Of a DNA stretch of 64,000 nucleotides, positions 1 to 11,700 are shown in pieces (the stretch's first letter is position 1; each line of letters opens with the position of its first letter). Below the pieces are notes generated by a model. The model saw nothing but the letters and a program-made list of their open reading frames with translations. It had not been told where the DNA came from and searched no databases. The position numbers and the translations under genes were made by a program. Where the stretch lies: the NCBI GenBank assembly GCA_000149265.1, contig CH002367.1, forward strand, positions 753,587 through 817,586, given 5' to 3'. The stretch is from Ciona savignyi (lineage: Eukaryota > Chordata > Ascidiacea > Phlebobranchia > Cionidae).

Positions 1-1530
1 AGTGTCGATTTATACGATTGTGTGGCCGAATGGTTACGGTCGTATGATTGATATATATAGACATATCAAATTATATAAATAAAAACAATAAAAAACTAAG
101 CTCAGTGAAAAAGGGTTTTCGATTTATCCACACAAAAGTATCGGTTATGGTAAGATAGGTGACTCTATATCAAAACACCAACATTTTTGACTTTCGACAT
201 ATATATTGCGTCTTTTTAACTTTAATAAAGTTCATTATATTCTAAATTTAATTTGTATGTACTAAGTATTAACTAACTAATAAAATACAAAAATATTAAA
301 AACTCATGATCATATTTAGATTGAATTATTAGCATTAATGATCTGTTAAAACTGTTAAAACATTTAATAAAAATAGAGAAAGTGCAATATTTTCTAATGA
401 TATCATGATATAATAACGAAAATATATGAATCAACGCAAACAGATTTTCCAGACTTCTTGGCCTAAATTCATCACACTAAAATGTTACTTATTCTTCGCT
501 AAAGAGGAAATGTCAGCACAAAACCCACAAGAGTACTATTCCGAACCAGACAGAAAACTATTCTTTACAATTAACATGTCTAGTTATTCTTTCTTGACCC
601 GTTAATCTTGTTAAGCAGACTAAAATTGGACACTTAGAAAGGAATTAGTTGGCAAATTCGACGATCCTCTTACACGTAGTTTGTGTTTAAAGAAATGCCG
701 TTATGGCATTATGGTTTATGGTCGTCGCGAGTTATGGAACACAAAATCGCTTAAATACACAACTGCGGTTGATGTTTACAAACCAAACTGCTTTCTTTCC
801 CGTGACCTTTGCATAGCGATTTTAACCTAGCCTACTTAAAAGCTACACAAGCATGAACTCAAGATACTTTTAGCAATCCATCTGCCAGAATTTGAAATAA
901 CATAGCGGGAAACCCGGCTTAGATATGGCGTAATTAGTCTGGGAGTATAACAAAACTCAATAATTACAAAGTCAACCTATGGGTGTTCTGCAAACTATGT
1001 CTAACTACCGAAAATAGATGACCTCGTTGAAGAGATAAGATCAAATAACATTAGATGCCGAAAGTAATTTTCTACTTAGGATAACAACCTATCAGAAGAA
1101 AGAATAGACCGCCCAGTTTTTGAAGTAAAAACCGATGACATCGCGTATTTTCCCACCTTTGAGGATAAACTTGAATCTTTTAGCCCAAAGCTTGCACATA
1201 TTATACATGTATGCATTAGTTGTGTCTGTACTTGGCTCTTATAGACATACGTTTCTTTCTGGACAGAAGTAAGGCGGTTGATCAAAATTGTAATTAAGCC
1301 TCAACTCTTCGACTGTCGGCATGGGTTTAATAAATAAATATTAGGCTCCTTTAGCATGGACAAATATAGGCTCCTCTTTACCTATTTGACGGTGGGCATG
1401 GGATTAATAATAAATATGTTTCCCCGTAAGGTTACCATATATAACTGTTTGACGGTGGGGCACGGGACCCTTTAACATGCGGAATATCACACTAATTACT
1501 GTAGGCCTATCATTACTTTCTTCGTTTTAG
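1..1530. other. non-coding, probably intron or 5' flank of the FAS1 gene
   Basis: No convincing exon on either strand. Bases 1-60 contain an A-box-like GTGTGGCCGAATGG, the head of the second SINE family. 1308-1480 holds three degenerate copies of a roughly 65-75-bp unit with the core GACGGTGGGCATGGG. The rest is AT-rich sequence without recognisable features. Confidence 0.5.
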
Positions 1531-3721
1531 AAAATGAAGAAATCCGAAAGATCAGCTTTGATTCGTGACGTAGAACGATTACGTAATGTTCTTATGTACC
1601 ACGTGATCCCTCAAATCGTCTCAATCAACGAGTTACAATCACGTGACAAACTTGAAACCCTCAACCCACCAATGACAATCCACGTCACGCGCTACGTCAG
1701 AATCCGTCGAATCCGGGTGAAAGGTCAACGACGTGTCGTGCGCACCAGGGCCACCAGTCTCCAATGCTCGAGAGTAATAAAAGTTCCAACCCCACCGTGC
1801 AACGGAGCGCTGTTTGTTGTGGACAAGGTAAGTCGACCGTGCCACCACTGAATATGTTGCCACAACGTCCCACCCTACACACCATATGTCGCCCACATAC
1901 TTAACACTACGAGGAATGTCATTCAAGGCCAAATACTTCGTTTTTGTGATATTTAGACAACTATGTCAGTTTAACACGGGTCATCTTTAGAATGCCTCGT
2001 GAAATACCCACATAAGGCGGATTACCATAGCTATTGCAGTATGTTGGATATTGTACACATATGCGTTTAAACCCGTTTTACGGTGCACGTTTATTCTCTC
2101 CAATAGAAAAGGGGGCGTTTATATACAGACAATTGTCAGATCACCTCGCGCCCTCCGTTGGGTTACCGGAGCTATTGCAGTGTGTTGTGAATAATTCAGA
2201 CTTTCCTTCTATTTGATAAAACCCTTTATTCCACTGTGTTAAGTTAAAGTGCCTTGACTAAGGGCACAACCGACTAGCTACTGACCAGTTTCGAGTCTAC
2301 AACCCTTATTCTAAATAGCAACGCACTAACCCACCAAGCTAATTGGAACATCAACACAGGTTCTCCAACCTCCCTCTGGCTCAATACTTGCCACATTGAT
2401 GTACTCAACAAAGAGCAACTTCTCCATTCTGATTACCGCAATTAAAATCACTGGACTCCAACCGGTAAGTTTTCCAACTTATTTTAACAAACCAGCCAAT
2501 ACAGCTGAGATTGAATAATGCAAGGGGAAAGTACAAGAGTTGATTTTCCACCCTGTCTGGATATAAACGGCACAAGCACCCTTCCAACCGGGCTCCATCG
2601 GCTCTCTTTTTGTAGTTCACCCTTTCATTAGTCGAACTCAGCTTTATCGGTTGTTTTTGTAACCATAATACAAAAGAGTAAAACTACAACTAAAATCTGC
2701 TTTAAAGTATTGCAACATTTTTGGGCCATTTGTGCTTGCTCGTATTATGTTCTGTTTTCACTTTGGATTGGCCAAATGTGGCAAAATTAAAGATATATCA
2801 AAATAATATTCGTGGATTATCCATGACTGTTCGAGTTTGCTCAATAATTATTTTAGGTGTCACCAATTAAGAAAATAGGTATAACATAAAACTATAAATC
2901 ACAACTTTCAAGGTATTGGATGGCAAGCGACATTTCACGTTCTTTGCGCCGAGCAACGATGCATTTGCGAGGATTTCCCAGCCTGTGTTGAACCGGCTGT
3001 TCAGGAAGCGTCAGCTCTTGCTCCGTGTTCTACGATTCCATTTGATCCCAGGTGGGTTATTAAGGAATATACGTATTTTTTGTGAATAAAACAACTACTT
3101 TTGATTCTGAAGTTCGCAATAAGGTAGTTTTTTGGTAAGACTTAGCAGGTTATAGTCATAGAACAAAAATACTAATGTCACTGAATCTCAACAAAGAATT
3201 CATATAATAACCCAAAGCATTAATATTCGACCCATCAGTATCAGAAATCAATATGAATGTTGATGAGTTGGTTTTTATTTTATAAATGCGAAACGAATAA
3301 AAATAAAGGTCAATTTAAAGGTTAATAACTAAAGCACTGCATACTTTAGTTCAACGGCACATTGTTATTATGGAGGATAATAAATATTAGTGGTATGCTA
3401 TTGCTTTTTATTAGTATCATATTTGTAACATCGATATTTTTGACTGAAGCAACGTGCCATGTTGAAACAACAAAGCTAAATGTTTTTACCAACAATCCAG
3501 GGTTCAACTGCGCCGACAAGTTATCCCAACGATCCCTGCGTCACCGCACCTACCGTGGAGGATCCGTGTTCACCTGTCCGAAGCGAAGAGGAATCTTACT
3601 CGGGCGGAAGCGGAAACGACTTCGAGCCAAAGTGACTGAATCCGACTTGGAAGCGACTAACGGAGTGGTCCACGCTATTAATAACCTGCTTCTGCCTCGC
3701 AAGTTTAATCTACTTCATTGA
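1531..3721 (+). CDS. FAS1 (fasciclin) domain protein, 3' exons (partial)
   Basis: Three exons: 1531-1827, 2913-3051 and 3450-3721 (phases 0, 1, stop), giving 235 residues with one open frame across GT/AG junctions. The first exon encodes the C-terminal half of a FAS1 domain (YHVIPQ motif, then a GALFVVDKV end). The next two encode a complete FAS1 domain with the H1-type motif TFFAPSNDAFARI, FHLIPA, and the H2-type end ATNGVVHAINNLLLP. FAS1 proteins such as TGFBI and periostin are secreted adhesion proteins; that role is inferred from the family. An acceptor (TTTTAG) lies directly before 1531, so the gene very probably begins upstream; the ATG at 1534 is not a convincing start because it would open inside a domain. 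No upstream exon was found in 1-1530. The protein ends eight residues after the last domain. A poly(A) signal AATAAA lies at 4056. Confidence 0.8.
2085..2345 (-). repeat. tRNA-derived SINE, family 1, degraded copy
   Basis: Matches the reverse of the full copy at 33986-34278: a GTCAGATCACCTCGCGCC block, GGAGCTATTGCAGTGTGTTG, and a degraded tRNA-like head ending near 2340. It lies in the first visible intron of the FAS1 gene. Confidence 0.6.
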
Positions 3722-5725
3722 CGTCATTGTGACGTGCCTGACGTCATCGTGACGTAATAGATGCAGTGGCGGCGCCTCTGTAGCCCTAGTCAAAGCGTAC
3801 CGTGCCTATTAACGCCTAACATTTGAGACAGGCTCTCCACTGCTTCTGTGTCCATAATTCGTGCTCCGAGTATCAGCATATTCTATGTTACTTATTGTGC
3901 CTTGATAGCTACTGCCCTGCTGCATTCCTATCGCGTTCCCGTGTTCTTATACTGTGTCGTCCGCTTCTTGTGAAGCGTTAAAATCGAAACGAAAATGTTC
4001 CCATACCAGTATTTTGAGTGTCCAATCGTTTTTGCCATTTTTTCGCATTTTCGCTAATAAAGTATTCATATGATATCCAATGGTAATATTCGTATAGAGC
4101 AGTTAAAAGCCGAATTTTTTAAAAGACATTATTTATACGATACCCAAAATCAGGGCTTCCCAAACTGGGGGTCAATTTCACACAAACTGCTATATCTATT
4201 GTACTTTTTAAGACTTCAACGTTTGAAACTAGTAATCTTACCTGATTTGTGAACTGTACGTAAATACCACTATATTGGGTAATCTAGTATAAATAAGAAT
4301 GCGTGTATAAGCATACAGCGGGTAATGATAGGCATTTTACAGTGGATTGTAAAACTGCATATGCATAGTTTTGCCTACCTTGAAGTCCTTTATATCACAT
4401 CTAACATATGACTACTCATACATTTTTGCATGTAGGCGCATGACATATCTGTAGATTGCGCAAGACTAGTATATAAAGCGTAAATCATTTGTCACCTACA
4501 CTTATACAGCAAATTTTCAGTGATTAATTGCCCTAATAACTAACTCGGTGCTAAAAATAAACAGATTTGACTTACGCTTATTGGACAGGTATTGTACTGC
4601 AGCTGATTTATATTGTTATCCTACACTGGCAATTGTGATGGAGTAATCCCATAAACAAATAAAATGTTTGCAATTTTATCCATTGGTTTGTGTAGTAAGT
4701 AGCTTAAAAATTCAAATTTCTTCAGTTTAGGCTCGATTTGGGTGGTTCAAATTGTGGTTGTTTTATACCACGACGTGAATAACGCCCAGTAATTTAATAA
4801 AACAATTCTCCTACAGGAGACAATAGGTTAACCTAACCACAATATTTGATGAATTTCAGAGATAAATCTAAATTTAACTTGACCATAAAGCTATTCGCTG
4901 GTAAAAAATAAATCAGATTATAAATACTATTAGGGTAGAGTCATAAACACGTTATTGTAGCTTACATAATAGTTTTAAATGTAGGGAACGACGCATTTGA
5001 AGAGCATAGGCCTACGAGATAACCATCAAATAGAAGTCATTGAATACGCACATTTAAGTTAACTATATTTTAATTTGTTATAGTAAATATTATGACAACA
5101 ATACAGTGTGCGCATATATCCTAGTGGATTAGAGCAGTTTCAATTATAATTTATAGACCAGGTCAATAGTGGAAATAAGTGTTTGGTATAGATTTCGAGT
5201 GCTAAACTGTCTGATTGGCGACTGGTATCCGAATAAACTAACAGGCGCTACAGGTCAATGGCTGTGTATTGAACCGTCACCCAAAAGATCATGAGTATTA
5301 GGTGTTGTAAAACATAAATTCTCGTTTACTACAAATACAACAAGAAATCGGAGAATAAGTAATCCATAGGGGCTTAGACGAAAATCTTAAAAATATGAAC
5401 GATAAGTCATATAGTACAGAACCATAATACATTTCTCAGGGTGGAATAGAAAACTCGCACGGTATCCAATCAACCGAAGCTGGATTCTGTTCAAGTAGAA
5501 TTGTTGCGATTGTGAGGTGTTGTGTATCACTAGCACCTTTGGTGCTTGAGTTTGGCTTGTACAGTTACCGCCGAACGCTTGACATTTTGACATTTTTAAT
5601 ACGATAAGCACCTTCCACTGCCTTTCTGTCCTTGCAACTCGTGCAAAGGTGAAACGTGACCCGGAGTAGTGAAATATAAGTGACCGTATAATCCAACACA
5701 CTTGGCCTAGACCACTTGACCACTT
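3722..5725. other. intergenic between convergent FAS1 and GPCR genes
   Basis: Contains the FAS1 3' UTR with clustered TGACGT sites (3719-3757) and a poly(A) signal at 4056. The remainder is AT-rich, and short open frames here show no domain or splice support. A TTTAAT at 5595 (ATTAAA on the minus strand) could serve as the GPCR poly(A) signal. Confidence 0.45.
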
Positions 5726-8700
5726 TTATCTTCGTTGGTGTCGGTTGTATTGTACGTTGGAACGAATCATGTGAGTATTATCACTTGGAAGGTATCCAGA
5801 CTTGTTATAATGTCTGGGCGGTGAGAGAGAACGTCCACTTTCGTCCGTCGGAATGTCACCTGCGATACAAGATTCCGACTTATAAACAACTTGTAGATCA
5901 TAGGATAGAGAGAAATAAAGCTGAATTTGCACTTTTCGCATTGAGACGTCTCGGAATGTAATTCAGACTATTTATCTAAGATTCAGCAATAATATTTCAA
6001 CCACAAGCAAATATCAACTGTAGTAAATAAAATGAATTTATCAATCCATATTATTTATATGTCAAACAGTTTTTTTGAAATAAACCATGTAAATATCCCG
6101 AAACGCCCAAAGTGTATAAAACACGGCCTTTTAAGTAGTTCCACCACACTACCGTACAAAAAATATATTTTGCCTGTGAGCAAATCAATTTGTTCTATGC
6201 GGGCTTACCTGTAGGTACTTCGGTAATCTGCATGTTGTAATACGGCACGCTGAGGTTATTGCTTCGAGAAGCATCGAAGCGACGTCTTCTGGCCGGGTCT
6301 TCCGATGTCACCCCCGCGATTCGGTGTGAAAAGCTGACCCGGTCGGAAGTCGAGTCCGAAAAGGAGATTTTTTTCTGCGGTTTGCGTGACGGGCCTCGAT
6401 TACGTATTGACCACTGGAGGGAAGCAGAGGGCTCACTTTGATAGTGAGATTCGTCGAATGGACGGAGGGAAAGATTTTTAGAATTTTCTTCATGTCTGTG
6501 AAAAGTTACGTCTTGACGTTGTTCGTTGTGACGTGTGTTGTAACTATAATGACTACGATCTGACAGACGTTGTCGCACAACAGGCAGATTGGACTCGGGC
6601 AGGCGTCGACGTGAAGACTGCTGTTTGCTCGGGAAGCGATTTCGTGCTTGTCGCGGTGATGGAACCATGTTACGCGCGTGTCGAAGGAGAATTCTAGAAA
6701 GTGAATCTTCATTTTGAGAATTCAGTTTTACCGCTTCCCGTGGTGTTTTTTGCGTTGTAGAATCGTTCGGACGATTTCGGAATATTTCGGAAACTCTCGG
6801 TGTTTTGACGATGGTCTCACATTCATGATCATAAAGTGGGTTGACACGATGGACATGTGCGTCGTTGTATAACGGATATCTATCACTACCATCGCGGTGA
6901 AAAGCACGGGTGGTTTGTATTTCTCTTGCGGGAAATCGATCCCTAATTTCCGGCGCTTCGTCCCTCCCAACCTCGAAAGGAATCCGACCACGTTTTCGTT
7001 GGTTCAAGTATGGTCGTGGTTCCCGGTAGTTCTCAATAAGAAAGCTGTCGTTGTAGAGTGGATTGTTAAGCCTGTTTCCATCCCCACGGTCAAGACTTCC
7101 AAATAAAGATGGACTTGTCAGAGGAGATATTCTGTGGGTGATAATATGTCAGTAATATTATTCGGATTATTTTCCCCAAACTGCGTAAATCCCATCTAAA
7201 ATATCAAGTAATTTACACGACTTAGAAAATTTTTATTTTATTATTGCCGATTTAGTTTATTTTTTTGTTTTCACGATGAAAACATGCAACAGAACCCTTT
7301 ATAAACAATTGGAAACAGAAAAAAAGACGGCAAAACGACAGTCCTTAAGTACGAATCCAATTATTTATTGTGCAGTTATTTAATATACCATATACCTGCT
7401 CTTTTGTTCTACTGAGCATTGGCGGAAGATCTCTGCCACCCTCTTGCGGTGAGGTTTATGGTTGATTATATACACTAGGGGCGTAACTCCAGGAATCATA
7501 AGAATAACGATATCGGTCATCAGATCAAACCAGTAAGCACGATCGTTGGCAAAGACGCTGTACCGCAGTATATAGCCGACCTGTTTGTATGCAGAATGAT
7601 AGTGTTTGAGCCAATAACTCAGCGGGTATTCATATTAAATATTTAGTAAAACCAATTAAACCACTGGGTACAGGCAATGTCCGCCAATTGCCTTGCCCAA
7701 GGACACAATCCACTGGCTAGCGACCAGTTTTGAATCTGCAACCCTTGGGTAACAAGGGCTAACACACCCATCTTCGACCGGGCTATAAATATAAACTAAC
7801 TTGCGGAAATATTTGAACTTACTGTTAACGGCAAGTATAACATCATCGTGAGTATTGAACCCGCAATAAATAGTTTGCTGTACAATTCCCAAGTCTTTGT
7901 CTTCATTATGATGCATTGAACGAATAACATTGTACATTCATTTCCCCGACCCTCCTCGTATCTGAACTTACGAGCGAATTGCGCGCGCACCATCAGGTAA
8001 GTCGTGACCAACATTATAGTGATGAGAAGAGTTTCAATACCAGCCGTCTGTATTCAGTCAAAATTAATAAATTAACGACAAAAGTTTTATTTGTAATACA
8101 ATCATATATCGTTTTGTTTTGAGTGATTTCGCCAAATTAGGATTTGAGTAATTTAGCTAGATTCGGTTAGGAAAGTTTAATAGTCGGATGTGTCCTTGGG
8201 CAAGGAACTTTACGGATATTGCCTGAACCCCAGCGGATTAATGGATTCTACCAAATTGAAGAAACGTCTTAATCAAACAACACACTTCAATAGGTCCAGT
8301 AACCCGAGGGTGGGCGCGGGGCAATCAGAAGATTGTCCATGTTATGACGCACGTTGGGCTTTTAAGGAGATAGACATGAATGTCCTTTACTAAGTATGGT
8401 CGTGCGACCGATACACATACCGACTTACATATAAAAAACGGTCTTGGAAACGAACCCAGTATGGGTTCGAAACTAAGCCTGGTAAAAAGAAGGTTTTTTA
8501 AAAAAGAAAACAATTAAGTACGCCTCTTTATACTGAGACTAAAACTTTACGTACAAAGTAAACTAAAGCCTTAATGGTGCTGGTTTGAATTTGGTGAGAT
8601 ATCCAGCAGATTTTGAAGAATTCCTTGTAAACATATTGCGTTCCAATCCCGATTGCTGGTAGCGTGAATGACAGAACAACTGCGAACGTGGTGCTGATGA

Positions 8701-11700
8701 ATAAGGTCAACATGATGCCAGACACTGTGTGGGACCTGCGGAGGTTGGAAGTTTTAGATACTTCGACATGTCGTTTAGTTTTTTTACCGACACAAGTTTT
8801 GGACCCCAGAGTGGGACGTCGTTTTTTTATATATATGAATCGGTATATGTATCGGTCGCGCAAACCATTCGGCCACACGATTATAGTTTTTAGAAAGGTA
8901 AGTTGTTTCTATTAATAAAACAGCAGATAAAACAAATCACAGCACAGAAACTGGAAAAAAAGGCTAAACGACCAGTCGTTAAAAAAGGATATAAATAATT
9001 AAATAAGACGGACGCGGCCGTTAAATGTAGACGAAAAAACAAAGGTTTTAAAAACAAAAATAAATTAAGACCATAACGATATTTTCTACACCTTTCTATC
9101 TAGGTTTTCTCTGTGTCGTAAGGGGGGTTATCACACAGGTAATCGTCAGATAACCTGTCCCAAACTGCTGGGTAATCGGAGCTATTATATAGTGTGATGT
9201 GTGTGAATGAGACGTTCCTTTAGTTTTAGTAGAACCCATCAATCGACTGGGTTCAGATCATGTTAGATAAATGCCTGGCCCAGGGGCACACACGTCTTAT
9301 CGGCAGGGGCTAGTGCCTAACCAATTAACTCAGCCTGTTTAACAAATAACAATCCCCACCACAGTTTTGTTGCTGCTACAGTTACATATTTTATTACCAC
9401 GTATTAATCTATTTATTGAGTTTCGACCACATAATGGGTTTGTCCCTACGACCGTTTTTATACATGAATCTGTCGCGTTAACCATTCGGCCACACGACCG
9501 TTCTACAGTTGGATACTCCCCACCTGAATTTGTACATTTGCCAACCAAATACGGCGATCGTCCGCTCAATACTTGCCACCGTAACAGTCACCAGAGGGAG
9601 GTAGAGAAAGACACCAAATAACAGCCCGGAAACCCTACAAGCGATGCCTCCTGTTTGATAACACGCACCGAAGTTGTCATCCTGGACCTGCGGTTTGAAA
9701 TCATGGTCGTATAGGGTCTTTTATGGTTTATATGGTCTTTTATGCTATTTTTTATAATCTTATATGTGTTTGTATGGTATTTTATAATCTTTTATGGTCT
9801 TATATGGTATTTTTTGGTATTTTTGTGTCATAAATGGTCTTATATGGCCTTTTATGATCTTTCATGGTCTCTCATGGTCGTTTGTAGTATTTCATGCTCT
9901 TATTTTAAATATAATCTCTCTCAATTGGGAAGTTCAGAACCAACCTTTGTCGAATTTGATTTGAATACAAAATGATTTAGATTTTTTCTTGGCAAATTAA
10001 GATGATTCAGCTAAGAACATCCGTACAAATACAAACCCAAAAACCTCCGGCAATAGGATTGCAGGCACGGACAACAGCTAAAAGGAGGGAAACTTCTTAG
10101 TTACATAACTATTATGTCGTTCGGGTTAGTTTTAGGTTTGGATTATTGATAAGGTTAGATCTGAGTTGGAGATTAGTGTTTTGGTCAGGGTTAAACTAAT
10201 TATCTACAGTTTTAGTGAGCAGTTTTCCTTATTTTACACTTTAATGTTATTTTGTACTATAAATCTTATGCGGAATCTCCGTTATTTGCCCATCTATCTT
10301 GATGCAAAAGACGGTCCAAACAGACGTATATAAACAGAGTCTGCATTTTGCATGAAGTTGTAGGGCAAAAAGGGCAATGAGCTTATTTACGTACACCGTC
10401 CCACGGCTCATTTACAAAACTTTCAACACTATATTACCTTACCGAACTTGAAACTGTGTTGAAGTGAATATCAGTAGAACATCGTTCAATAAAAAAATGT
10501 CTAAAATGTGACATTTGCCTAAAAAGTACCCTATTGTAATATGGGGCAATATGCCAAACATATAACTCATTATAATTTGAACGACGCATTAGAATCCACT
10601 GCGGCAGTTAAAAGGCTACTGCAGGTGACCTTTAAAACAGAATTCAATAGTACAGACCTCTTGCTACTGTGACACAGTTGGACTTAACCCGAACACAAGT
10701 AACAAATCCACCCATCCATATTTAATGAACTTACAAAACAGCAACTTTTATTACTCACCGGTAGTTGAGTGAACTTGTTTGGAATTTCATTTTTCGGGAG
10801 CGACTTCGTAAATGCGAACGGGAAGGACAGAAGGTGAAGCGCCTGGGCATGAGTGTGACATCATTTGGTTATTTGTTGGGGGGCATATAGTTCTATACAC
10901 AAAAACGGTTTCNNNNNNNNNNNNNNNNNNNNNNNNNNNNNNNNNNNNNNNNNNNNNNNNNNNNNNNNNNNNNNNNNNNNNNNNNNNNNNNNNNNNNNNN
11001 NNNNNNNNNNNNAAAAAAAAAAAAAACTCGATCTCTGCCTTTACCATACTTTTTCTGTGCAGTTTCGTTGCTAGGCAAGGTACACTTAGCGGCTTTAAAT
11101 AAACTTTTCAAAAGTTGTAGTGCTATCGATTCATGACATTACACTACAAGCGCTTCGCAACACCACTGTGGCTCTCCAGGTACTGTACTTTTTTTTTGAT
11201 TTCATTTGATTCAGCTCAAACCAATGATGGGCTCGTTGCAAAGACCGTTTTGTTTGTTTTGTATATTTATCGATAAATGTATCGGATGTGTTAACCATTT
11301 GGTCACACAACCGTACAAACACTTTTACACTGTCCGTGTTTTATGATTGTATTTTCCCTACCATGTAAAAACCAATTATCAACTTTATTATCATATATTC
11401 TACCACTGCAAGGCAACACATTTGCAAACCCATAAAGGAATTTAAGAAACGGTGGTGTAGCAGAATGGTTACCGCGACCGATTCATATGCGGCTCCTTTT
11501 ATAGTGACGTGCCTATCATGCAATCGAAATCTAGCCCGGTAAATGATTAAACCTCAGGTGCTTACCGTCAATGTGCTGCATACGTTCGCAATCACAATGC
11601 ATGACGTAATAAATGACGTCGCTCTTCGCCGGACTGTCGTCAGAATGACGTAACAAGAAAATATATTCCCGAACAACGCAATAGCCAGATAAATCTCAAT

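Noticed and set aside
5716-5961. 81-codon + frame opposite the last GPCR exon
   Set aside because: The minus strand has the splice acceptor and in-phase continuation of the GPCR tail here, so the + frame is a shadow.
9339-9621. Frames of 76 (-) and 84 (+) codons around 9.4-9.6 kb
   Set aside because: Mostly SINE family 2; only 9524-9687 on the minus strand is a real exon (GPCR TM3) and it uses a different frame.
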